A DNA stretch of 37,078 nucleotides from a virus. Positions 10,027 through 17,889 of the stretch are shown here, piece after piece. The stretch spans positions 1 to 37,078 of IMG/VR virus record IMGVR_UViG_3300020424_000010; one strand, 5' to 3'. Under the pieces are notes generated by a model. It was not told the origin of the DNA, ran no database searches, and saw nothing but the letters and a program-made list of their open reading frames with translations. The position numbers were made by a program, and so were the translations under genes. Within the stretch, counting starts at the first letter, position 1. Every line of letters starts with the position of its first letter.

Positions 10027-10458
10027 AAATACTATATTCGCCATGCCATCTTGGTCAATGCCATTACCATTTGAATAGGCAATATGACAACCTAAAGAAG
10101 ATGTAGCATACTCTCCAGATGTAACATGATTTACTCTCATTCCAGTAACACCGGCTCTATTTCCTTGTGCTGAAGAAACAGTACCAGCAGAGGAAAAATT
10201 GTTAGAGAAATTTAAAGTAAATGTACCAGTTCCATCATCAGATGTAGATGAAATATTAAATGAATTACCACTTGAGTTAGTACCTATATCATATTTACTT
10301 GTTGCTTTTGCAATACAAGAAACTAAATTCTGTGTAACACTTGTACCACCATCCGACTCATACACAGATGTATTCTTAACTCTTATATCGACTCCAAGAG
10401 AACCACCAGTTTTTCTGATTGTATCACCATGAAGATTTGTTGCTGTAATTGTACTCAT
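10012..10458 (-). CDS. Short adhesin / fibre-tip-like protein (paralogue B)
   Basis: 148 aa, the same length as its downstream neighbour and with the same final GDLA and the same 15-nt gene junction. The N-terminal tag MSTITATNLHGDTIRKTGGS matches that of the C1q-like protein (MSTIVATNIQSDTIKHSGGT). The body has DDGTGTFTLNFSNNFSSAGT, the fibre-tip pattern seen in paralogue A. The variable bodies on a shared tag and tail suggest an exchangeable module. The role in host recognition is inferred. Confidence 0.65.
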   Translation of the reverse strand: MSTITATNLHGDTIRKTGGSLGVDIRVKNTSVYESDGGTSVTQNLVSCIAKATSKYDIGTNSSGNSFNISSTSDDGTGTFTLNFSNNFSSAGTVSSAQGNRAGVTGMRVNHVTSGEYATSSLGCHIAYSNGNGIDQDGMANIVFGDLA

Positions 10459-10462
10459 CTTT

Positions 10463-10996
10463 TTATCCTACTAGATATCCATTAAAATTTGTAAATGAAA
10501 AAGTACTATTGGTGTTTTGACTAGAACCAGTATTATGTTGAACTTGTACATCTAAATAATCACTTGAACCATTCATATAAATTATTCCACTAACATGAGC
10601 AGGAACATGAGCATTAGTTGCATTAGATTCCATGCCAAGATTTCTATATACAGAAGAATTATTTTTAGTAATATAAATTATAACATAATCTGGAGTTGTT
10701 GATTTGATAGTAACAGTTGAAGAAACAAAATAGTACCCAGCAACTTGTGGTATATATCTATAATTTGATGTATTAAAATAACCACCAATATCAAATGCTC
10801 CAGAAGAAGTCTTATCATTGAACTGTACTACTGTAGCAGTCGCATTAGAAATTGCTTGGTCAGATGACTGTTTTACTCTAAACATAGGTTTAGCAGGTTG
10901 AGTTACTACACCAGCACTAGTAATACTAATTGCAGAAGTACCACCACTATGTTTAATAGTGTCAGATTGAATATTAGTTGCGACTATTGTACTCAT
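10463..10996 (-). CDS. Adhesin with C1q/TNF-like beta-jellyroll domain
   Basis: 177 aa. After the tag MSTIVATNIQSDTIKHSGGT, residues about 38-176 have the layout of a C1q-like domain. These include FRVKQSSDQAISNATATVVQ, FDIGGYFNTSNYRYIPQ, then VAGYYFVSSTVTI and a terminal NSTFSFTNFNGYLVG. C1q-like jellyrolls form trimers and occur at phage fibre tips, where they bind ligands. The gene starts at an ATGA overlap with the 114-aa gene upstream. A receptor-binding role is inferred from the fold and position. Confidence 0.7.
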   Translation of the reverse strand: MSTIVATNIQSDTIKHSGGTSAISITSAGVVTQPAKPMFRVKQSSDQAISNATATVVQFNDKTSSGAFDIGGYFNTSNYRYIPQVAGYYFVSSTVTIKSTTPDYVIIYITKNNSSVYRNLGMESNATNAHVPAHVSGIIYMNGSSDYLDVQVQHNTGSSQNTNSTFSFTNFNGYLVG

Positions 10997-11337
10997 ACCG
11001 CTACGAACCTTCCACCACTTTGTACTGTTAATGTTACACCATTTGCAATCGTAACTGGGCCAGCCATTGATGCATTTTGTGTACCAGTAATAGTAACATT
11101 ACCAGATAGAGTTTGATTATTTACACGCATTAGTGCATTTAATCCACTTGATGTGGTATCACCTATTGCAGTTCCAGAACTATTAACAAAATATGCAACT
11201 GCACCACTTCCAGAAAACTTTGCATTTGTTACAGCATTATCAGCAATATCTGCTGTTGCGATAGTCCCATCAGCAATCTTAGCTGATGTGACTGAATTCG
11301 CACCAAGTGAATTTGTACCTAAAGTATCTATCGCCAT
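10993..11337 (-). CDS. Short fibre-like repeat protein, 114 aa
   Basis: Residues 1-45 carry the degenerate repeat common in phage fibre shafts (VTSAKIADGTIATADIADNA followed by VTNAKF). The rest is beta-rich and ends in GGRFVAV. It is likely a fibre shaft or connector segment made as a separate chain. It lies between the 396-aa fibre-like protein and the C1q-like protein, with a clear AAGGAG ribosome site upstream. Confidence 0.65.
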   Translation of the reverse strand: MAIDTLGTNSLGANSVTSAKIADGTIATADIADNAVTNAKFSGSGAVAYFVNSSGTAIGDTTSSGLNALMRVNNQTLSGNVTITGTQNASMAGPVTIANGVTLTVQSGGRFVAV

Positions 11338-11349
11338 GACTACTCCTTA

Positions 11350-12540
11350 TTAAGATATAGTAGTTCCATTATTTGAAAGAACTGACCATCCACCAGTCGT
11401 ATTATAAATTAAGACTACACTATCACCTACGTCATTGAACACAATGGTTGAACCACCAGCTAAAGTTGCTGGAGTAAGTGTTGCATCACCACCATCTGTT
11501 ACCATTGAGATAGTTTTGATTTGTCCATTTACACCATTTGCAAGTGTGAACGCTTGAGCACCAGTTGTTACAATCGTGCTGTGTGCTGTATTGAGTGATA
11601 ATGCAACATCAGAACCACCACCAGTTGCAGTTTCAGTAGCGACAACAGTTTTATTTCCACTCAACAATGTGTTTGGAGTTGCTCTTGCAGAACCACCATC
11701 TTTAGGTAACTGAAAGAAACCACTATCACTAGATGCGTGTGGTTGACCCATCAGAGTTTGACCGTGAGTATTTTGTTCACAGTTAAGTTTAATCTGACCT
11801 TGGTTATTTGCACCAGTAGTTGAACGAACAGTTACAACACCAGTACCTTTTGGAAGTAATGCAAGGTCAACATTGGTTTCACCAGATGCACCAATAATAG
11901 GTGCAGTTGATGTGGCTGCAACAGCAGAACCACCAGTAGCTGCGTTTGTAATTTCAATTTCATTTACTGCACTTGCAGTTGTTTGAAAAATTAATGACTC
12001 AGCACCATTTGCATCTGCAATAAAACCACCATCTGCAAACTTAGGTGCAGTTAATGTTTTATTCGATAATGTAGTTGTCGAAGTTGCAGTAACAGTAATA
12101 TCAGATGTAAAAGCAACTGTACCACTACCATCTTTAAATGTTATTGTTCTATCAGCAGTTGGATTAGTAATTGAAAATGTAGTTTCATTTGCATCTGCAC
12201 CAGAACCTTCAAAAACTAAAGCAGCAGTTCCAGCGAGGACTGCACCAGTTAAATCTAATGTACCAGTTACAGTTGCAGTTGAAGCAACAGTTCCAGTTAA
12301 CGTAGCTGCATTAATAGTTGGGTTAGTTAAAGTTTTATTTGTAAGAGTGTCGGTTGTCTGTCTCAATACAACATTGTCTGAAGTTAACGCAGTTCCATTA
12401 CTGATACTACCAGTTGAAACTCCATTAATCTTAGCATATAATTCTATGAGGTTATCATTGATTTTGTCACCGCCAACTCTTAATGTATCTCCAGTTCCAT
12501 CATTGGCGGAACTACCAATACCTAGTAATTGAAATGCCAT
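11350..12540 (-). CDS. Fibre-like virion protein, 396 aa
   Basis: The N-terminus, MAFQLLGIGSSANDGTGDTL followed by RVGGDKINDN, is a typical marine-phage fibre attachment head. The middle is Thr/Ala/Gly-rich repeats (LTNKTLTNPTINAATLTGT, then TTLSNKTLTAPKF), and the C-terminus resembles a small beta-domain (VLIYNTTGGWSVLSNNG). It has no enzymatic motif. It is the first gene after an exact late promoter, with TAGGAGATA as ribosome site, and it heads the adhesin gene row. It is likely the anchor for the short adhesins below it, though this is inferred. Confidence 0.7.
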   Translation of the reverse strand: MAFQLLGIGSSANDGTGDTLRVGGDKINDNLIELYAKINGVSTGSISNGTALTSDNVVLRQTTDTLTNKTLTNPTINAATLTGTVASTATVTGTLDLTGAVLAGTAALVFEGSGADANETTFSITNPTADRTITFKDGSGTVAFTSDITVTATSTTTLSNKTLTAPKFADGGFIADANGAESLIFQTTASAVNEIEITNAATGGSAVAATSTAPIIGASGETNVDLALLPKGTGVVTVRSTTGANNQGQIKLNCEQNTHGQTLMGQPHASSDSGFFQLPKDGGSARATPNTLLSGNKTVVATETATGGGSDVALSLNTAHSTIVTTGAQAFTLANGVNGQIKTISMVTDGGDATLTPATLAGGSTIVFNDVGDSVVLIYNTTGGWSVLSNNGTTIS

Positions 12541-12565
12541 CAGTTATCTCCTATTTCATTATTGT

Positions 12566-12573
12566 TATTTATA
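12566..12573 (-). promoter_or_regulatory. T4-type late promoter (TATAAATA) for the fibre gene row
   Basis: An exact TATAAATA on the minus strand sits in the 42-nt gap after the 960-aa gene. It lies 25 nt before the ATG of the 396-aa fibre gene, with TAGGAG between them. It would give the adhesin row its own late transcript. Confidence 0.75.
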
Positions 12574-12582
12574 ATGTTTTTA

Positions 12583-15465
12583 TTACGCAATTACATCTCT
12601 GTCAAATTTAACAGAGTTATTATCATATCTAAAGAAATCTTCGTCAAAAGATGTCGTTCCTAAAACAGTTGCCTGTCCGTCAAAAGTTCTTACAGATGTA
12701 TCAAATTTTATATCGTTTTGGTCAAAACCAGCAAAACCAATAAATCTTATTTCACTTGGTACTGGTACATTTATTTTAGTTTTAAATGCTGATGGTGGAA
12801 TGATGATATGATTATTACCATCAAATGTTTCTGTGTTATTACTAAATTTTACATCACCACTATCAGAAAATAAATCTGGTGTCTCTCCAGAAAATGACCT
12901 TGTAGATATTTCATTTATCTTTACATCTTTAAATTGTTCTATTGGATAATAAGCACCACTTTCAAATTCCAAAGTTCTTATTGGTCTTATTATGCCTGGG
13001 TAGTTTGCAGTTTCCTCAGAGGTCGTAGTTGGTGGAACAGAGAAAGCATACTTTGCAAGATTGATTAATCTTGGGCCAAACACCCCACCTCTATCAGTTC
13101 TTCTTGAACCAATCACAACATTGTGTACTCTTTTTAATGTTAAATCTCTTGTTGCATTTGATAAGTCTGTGTGACTCTCAACTCCAGTTTGTGCTGATAC
13201 ACGAAGAGATGTACCATCATCAGTTGTACCTAATCTTCTACCAAACACAGCAGAGAAAAGTGTCTTGAGAATTGATGCAAGTTCTGGTGTAAATGAAGAT
13301 GGAACGATAGTTGATGTTTGAACACCAGCAAACACTCTACTCTTAATTTCAACTTCACCAAAAACAATCCAACCAGCAGGATGCAAAGATGAACGTAATG
13401 AGTCTCTCCAAGATGCAATTGACTCACCAACTTTTACCACATATGAATAATCTTGATAATAAAAACTATCTTGTATTCTATTTACATCTTCAGATATTAT
13501 TCCATCAGAACCTAAAAACTCACCAGCGGTAACTGACTCTGTTCCAGTATTTGCAGTTCCACTTGCAATATCAATATTTGCAATTGTAGCACTTGCACTA
13601 CCAGATGTCCTTATGAGTGTACCCTCTATAAATGTTTCATCTGTATCAATTGATATTAATTGTGTATCTGCATTAAATCCAGTAATAGTTCCAGTATGAG
13701 TAATTAATGTATCACCTACTTGAATTGTTCCAGATATATCTTTTAATACTGCGTGTCTAAATGGTGTTATTGTTGGAGCACTAGTATAATTTATACCAGA
13801 GTTTGTAAGTTCAAAAGAACCAATACTTCCTAATCCACTTCTTGATATTGGTAAAACTTTTGCACCAGAACCACCAGTTGTTATGATACCAGTATTGTAT
13901 ACTTGACCAGAAGAATCATCACGAACACCAGCAGTTGTATACTTATTTGTTTTATCAAGTTTTGGAAGTTGAGTATAACCGTTACCCCCACTTATCAGTC
14001 TAATGTCTGTAATCTCAGTAGCCTCTGATGCACTTGCAAAAGTACCAGTTTCTAAAACAATTTTAGTTCCATCATAATCATCTCCATAAAATATTTGACT
14101 TTCCTCTTCAAGTGTGATATGGTCTGATGTTTTCATATCATACTCACCAATCTCTTTATCAAACTTACTATTAGTATTGTCAAATTTTTGTGAAACATCA
14201 TCAGTAGTATCAAATGATGGTGCAGTACTTCCACTCTCTGGTGCGATACCACCACCAACCACAGAAACTTGTGCAGCTGCACCAGTACCATTTGTATTTT
14301 CATTATTGATTATTAAATCATCACCTACTGCATATCCAGTACCAGCATCATCAATAATAAATTCATCAATTGAACCAGTATTGATTGTTTGAACTTTCAC
14401 TTGAGCTGCATTATTAGAATTTGCAACTGTTCCGACATTTACTTTTTGATTGACTGAATAATATTGACCAGAATTATTAATCGCAACTGAAACAACTATC
14501 CCTCTTATTGTTGCAGTAACGTCAAGGTCATTCACACTTGAAATACCAGAAATCTGTTCACCTTCTTCAAAAGCACCAGTTTTTGTATTTTCATCAATCT
14601 CTATTTCAACAATAGTTGTTCCACCCTCTCTAAATGATACAGTTGATGTAACAATTGCAGTTGCTTGAGATGATACACCCAATATTGGTTGTCCAACTAA
14701 ATCTGGAATATTACCACTACCTAATGCACCACCAGTTTCAACTCTTATTAATCTTCTAGTTGTCCATTTACCGTCAGATACCTTTAACATATTTTCATTT
14801 GGGAAAAGTATACTAGGTTGTTCATTTAATAGTAATCTAAAAAATAATTCGTGTCCTTTTTTAGTTCCCTTTGCAAGATATAAATCACGAACATTTTTAA
14901 TAAGTTTTCTTTTGTCAACTGTAGTGTCTAGGTTGTCAACAATACCCTCTAAGAAAGCATCTCTAAAATTATCTAAAAATGAAAATAAGGTTGAGTCAAC
15001 ATTTGTAAAATTAATTAATTGTTGAATATTAGAAATAGGATTAGGTCTATATGTTTGAATAGTACCACTTGCGTTTGATGTATTACCAGATATTATTTCA
15101 CCTACTTGAAATTTAGAGTTAGATGTAATAAATAATCTTTTACCATCATCTACATCATCAACTAAAACTTTTCCAGTTGCATTTGATGATTGACCAGTAA
15201 CAGTTTCACCAACTAAAAACTTAACCTCAGAATCTTCTAAAACAATTTGGTCACCATTTTCATCTAATACAAAATTAACAGATGATGATTCTTGTCTTAA
15301 ATAATTATTGACTTCAGAAAAAGTAACCTCAGCACTTTCAAGAAATTGAAAATATGCTTTGACAAAAGATGCAAAGATAGGGTGGTCTGCTTGAATAAAT
15401 TCAGGCAGTTGAGTTTGTATGTGAGTCCTAACTTTTCTCTTTAAGGTTATGTCATTGTTTGACAT
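12583..15465 (-). CDS. Baseplate wedge-type structural protein, gp7-like by position
   Basis: 960 aa. Residues 15-60 (LPEFIQADHPIFASFVKAYF, then QFLESAE) and 190-220 (DLYLAKGTKKGHELFFRLL) are the kind of conserved helices found in wedge proteins that follow gp6 in marine T4-like phages. Two FxxGExIxGxxSxA repeats lie at about residues 83-100 and 119-136, with further Gly/Ser/Asp beta repeats in the middle. The size is close to T4 gp7 (1,032 aa) and it directly follows gp6 with 2 nt between genes. Direct similarity to T4 gp7 is not obvious by eye, so the name is positional. Confidence 0.6.
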   Translation of the reverse strand: MSNNDITLKRKVRTHIQTQLPEFIQADHPIFASFVKAYFQFLESAEVTFSEVNNYLRQESSSVNFVLDENGDQIVLEDSEVKFLVGETVTGQSSNATGKVLVDDVDDGKRLFITSNSKFQVGEIISGNTSNASGTIQTYRPNPISNIQQLINFTNVDSTLFSFLDNFRDAFLEGIVDNLDTTVDKRKLIKNVRDLYLAKGTKKGHELFFRLLLNEQPSILFPNENMLKVSDGKWTTRRLIRVETGGALGSGNIPDLVGQPILGVSSQATAIVTSTVSFREGGTTIVEIEIDENTKTGAFEEGEQISGISSVNDLDVTATIRGIVVSVAINNSGQYYSVNQKVNVGTVANSNNAAQVKVQTINTGSIDEFIIDDAGTGYAVGDDLIINNENTNGTGAAAQVSVVGGGIAPESGSTAPSFDTTDDVSQKFDNTNSKFDKEIGEYDMKTSDHITLEEESQIFYGDDYDGTKIVLETGTFASASEATEITDIRLISGGNGYTQLPKLDKTNKYTTAGVRDDSSGQVYNTGIITTGGSGAKVLPISRSGLGSIGSFELTNSGINYTSAPTITPFRHAVLKDISGTIQVGDTLITHTGTITGFNADTQLISIDTDETFIEGTLIRTSGSASATIANIDIASGTANTGTESVTAGEFLGSDGIISEDVNRIQDSFYYQDYSYVVKVGESIASWRDSLRSSLHPAGWIVFGEVEIKSRVFAGVQTSTIVPSSFTPELASILKTLFSAVFGRRLGTTDDGTSLRVSAQTGVESHTDLSNATRDLTLKRVHNVVIGSRRTDRGGVFGPRLINLAKYAFSVPPTTTSEETANYPGIIRPIRTLEFESGAYYPIEQFKDVKINEISTRSFSGETPDLFSDSGDVKFSNNTETFDGNNHIIIPPSAFKTKINVPVPSEIRFIGFAGFDQNDIKFDTSVRTFDGQATVLGTTSFDEDFFRYDNNSVKFDRDVIA

Positions 15466-15467
15466 TT

Positions 15468-17426
15468 TTAATATCCACTTGAACTAGAACCACTTGAACT
15501 TGATGAAGAGGTTGAACCAGATGTTGATGTTGTTGTTGAACTTGTTGTTGATGTCGTACCACTATATGAACTTGTAGTTGAAACACCTATACCAGCTGCA
15601 GAACTTCCAGTTGCGATTGAGTCTACAGTTGATGATATTGTTAATGCACCAGTATCTATTCTTACAACTTGATTACGAACACCCACAACATCATTTGACT
15701 CTGGTGTAACAATCAATCTGATACTTGTTGAAGTTGCACCATCTACAGTTGATATACTTGTAATATTTAAATTTGTTAAAATAATCTCACCAGTAACATA
15801 ATTAATAGTACCAGCAGTATTATCTTCGTAAGTTGTTGTTGTACCATCTTGAACATAAAACATTCTTACATTACCATTACCATCATCATTTAAAAACATT
15901 TCATTTGTATTACCAGAAATGAAAAACCCACTTGATGAAAGTATTCCACCAGTATCCGACATATGTCCAGAGTGTGGATTAAACAATGCGTTGTTAAATG
16001 GTATTGTATATTTTGTAGGACTATTTAATGTTGGTACAAAATCTTTTGATAATTTAATTGTTGTAATATTTGAAGTTATTGAATTATCAGAATCGTCTAT
16101 TAATCTAGTTATTTGTGAGTGTCTAAACACTCCATCAAAAGTTGATAAATTATTTGTGTTAAAATTTAATATTGTATCTCTTACATTTGATATTAATGTT
16201 TCAGATGTTTTTGTTGTATTCTTTGCGTTATACTGAAACACTACATTCATTCTTATATCAATATATTCTGGGTCTATAATTATTGGTGTTACAGATGCGA
16301 TAGTAAAGTCATTTTTTAAATCGTTTACGATTTGTTGTTTTGCTGATGCAGTAATAGAACCTAGTGTTGGTACAATTGAAATATAAACTCTTCCGTAAAC
16401 TGGAACGTCATTATCTTCACCACCATATACTTGAACAGATTTTGTATTAGGATAAACTTTAGGTATGATTGATTTGTAATCATTAGTTGTAACTGCACGA
16501 CCTTGAGCTGCATAATCTAATGGTGCGTTTAATTTAATAGATTGTATAGTTTCTCTTTCTGCACCACCAGATGCAACATCAACTGTAAGTATTGATAAAT
16601 CTGTTACAGTAGATATCGCATTAGAAGATGTAAATGAAGAGGCACCATTTGCAACTGTTTTATTTGTTACAACATATCTTAATCTCACAACATTATTATC
16701 TGATAGTGCTTTACCAGTAATACCATCACCAAAGTAAACTTCAAACTTACCATCTATACTTTCTTGTAAGTAATATACATTTGAGGTCTGTGTAACTTTA
16801 GTCAAGTCAGTTGCAAGAGTAAAAGTTGTAGATGAGGTGGAAGTAGATGTTTCAAAAACATCAACTAGTAATGTTGTAGTATCTGCGTTCTCATCATTGA
16901 GAGTAAATTTTTGTTCTAAGTTTTGATTGTCTACCGTGTAACGATTTGTTACATAAGTTCCTTCATAAATTGGTATACTGTTAAATGCAAGAACTCCATT
17001 TGATAAATTTGTAGTATGTTCAGAGGTTGTAACAAATTGATATGATACACCATCAATACTAGATGTAAAAGTATATCCGACTGGAATTGTTGCAGTTGTT
17101 AAATTACCAAAATCATTTAATTCAATATTAACACTTGCCATTGGTGCTCTTGGTGAACTCGGTGTATATCCTAAAGTCTTTGCATGAGATACAACTGATT
17201 GTCTTAGAGCAGCAGTATCAAGAAAAGATTCGTTAGCAGCCATGTTGGTATTCATTGCAAGGTAATGTGTATTATACGCAAGAACATCTAACAACGCATT
17301 GATACCAGAACCCTCAAAATCATAATCTGTAAATTCTGATTGGTTTCTCATAAATGTTTTAAGATTTGTTTTGATGTTATCAAAATCTAATTCTGAAACT
17401 GAAAGTTTTTTATCTGTAGTAGCCAC
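15468..17426 (-). CDS. 6: Baseplate wedge protein gp6 (baseplate J-like)
   Basis: 652 aa, close to T4 gp6 (660 aa). The N-terminus has the characteristic FEGSGINALLDVLAYNTHYL near residues 38-57 and ANESFLDTAALRQSVVSHAK near residues 64-83, found in gp6 and baseplate J proteins. gp6 dimers link neighbouring wedges into the baseplate ring. Residues from about 598 to 652 are an unusual Ser/Thr/Gly tail ending in a single Tyr, which I do not know from T4 gp6. The gene overlaps the gp25 stop by one base. Confidence 0.9.
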   Translation of the reverse strand: MATTDKKLSVSELDFDNIKTNLKTFMRNQSEFTDYDFEGSGINALLDVLAYNTHYLAMNTNMAANESFLDTAALRQSVVSHAKTLGYTPSSPRAPMASVNIELNDFGNLTTATIPVGYTFTSSIDGVSYQFVTTSEHTTNLSNGVLAFNSIPIYEGTYVTNRYTVDNQNLEQKFTLNDENADTTTLLVDVFETSTSTSSTTFTLATDLTKVTQTSNVYYLQESIDGKFEVYFGDGITGKALSDNNVVRLRYVVTNKTVANGASSFTSSNAISTVTDLSILTVDVASGGAERETIQSIKLNAPLDYAAQGRAVTTNDYKSIIPKVYPNTKSVQVYGGEDNDVPVYGRVYISIVPTLGSITASAKQQIVNDLKNDFTIASVTPIIIDPEYIDIRMNVVFQYNAKNTTKTSETLISNVRDTILNFNTNNLSTFDGVFRHSQITRLIDDSDNSITSNITTIKLSKDFVPTLNSPTKYTIPFNNALFNPHSGHMSDTGGILSSSGFFISGNTNEMFLNDDGNGNVRMFYVQDGTTTTYEDNTAGTINYVTGEIILTNLNITSISTVDGATSTSIRLIVTPESNDVVGVRNQVVRIDTGALTISSTVDSIATGSSAAGIGVSTTSSYSGTTSTTSSTTTSTSGSTSSSSSSGSSSSGY

Positions 17427-17866
17427 TATCTTAATCTCTCTAATGTAAATGATAAATCAACAAGTTCTGCTGGTGCATTTTGTAAATAAAACTCTACAGT
17501 TACACTATACGCATTTTGGTCAAAGTCTGGAAAAACTTCAACACCAGCAAGTAATGCTCTTGGTTCAAAGTTATTAATTGTATCTTCTATCTTTCTTGCA
17601 AGAGTATTTGCAACAAATGGTGTCATATTTTCAAATAATAAATCACGAACACCAGAACCTATTTCTGGATGAAAGGGTTTTTCGTAGTGTCCATATTGAA
17701 CTAGATTACGAACACTTCTCTTAACAGCAGCTGCATCTGTAAGGACTGTTAAACCTTTTGTTACTGGATGTCTTGAAAAGTTTAAATTCAAATCCCTATA
17801 TTGTTTTGAGGGTCTATCTGAATTATTAGTTCTTTCTGCATCTCTATATGCTGGTTGTACTGCCAT
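17426..17866 (-). CDS. 25: Baseplate wedge protein gp25 (GPW_gp25 family)
   Basis: 146 aa (T4 gp25: 132 aa). The motif PFHPEIGSGVRDLLFENMTP near residue 84 is the signature of the GPW/gp25 family, followed by a helix (ANTLARKIEDTINNFEPR) and the beta strands that end the fold. gp25 joins the wedge core with gp6 and gp53 and contacts the sheath. GAGGAG lies about 8 nt before the ATG and a CTAAATA late-promoter-like motif lies just before that. Confidence 0.9.
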   Translation of the reverse strand: MAVQPAYRDAERTNNSDRPSKQYRDLNLNFSRHPVTKGLTVLTDAAAVKRSVRNLVQYGHYEKPFHPEIGSGVRDLLFENMTPFVANTLARKIEDTINNFEPRALLAGVEVFPDFDQNAYSVTVEFYLQNAPAELVDLSFTLERLR

Positions 17867-17882
17867 TACATACTCCTCGTTT

Positions 17883-17889
17883 TATTTAG
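17883..17889 (-). promoter_or_regulatory. Late-promoter-like element CTAAATA before gp25
   Basis: The minus-strand heptamer CTAAATA shares the TAAATA core of the T4 late promoter. It overlaps the end of the 663-aa gene and lies 16 nt before the gp25 ATG. The same heptamer also occurs before gp5 and before the plus-strand Fe-S carrier gene. Confidence 0.45.

Noticed and set aside
439-17800. Very frequent ACCAGT/CACCAG words on the plus strand, resembling an uptake or recognition sequence
   Set aside because: They are the complement of ACTGGT/CTGGTG codon pairs in Thr-Gly and Ala-Gly-rich structural proteins. They stay in coding phase and vanish in other genes.
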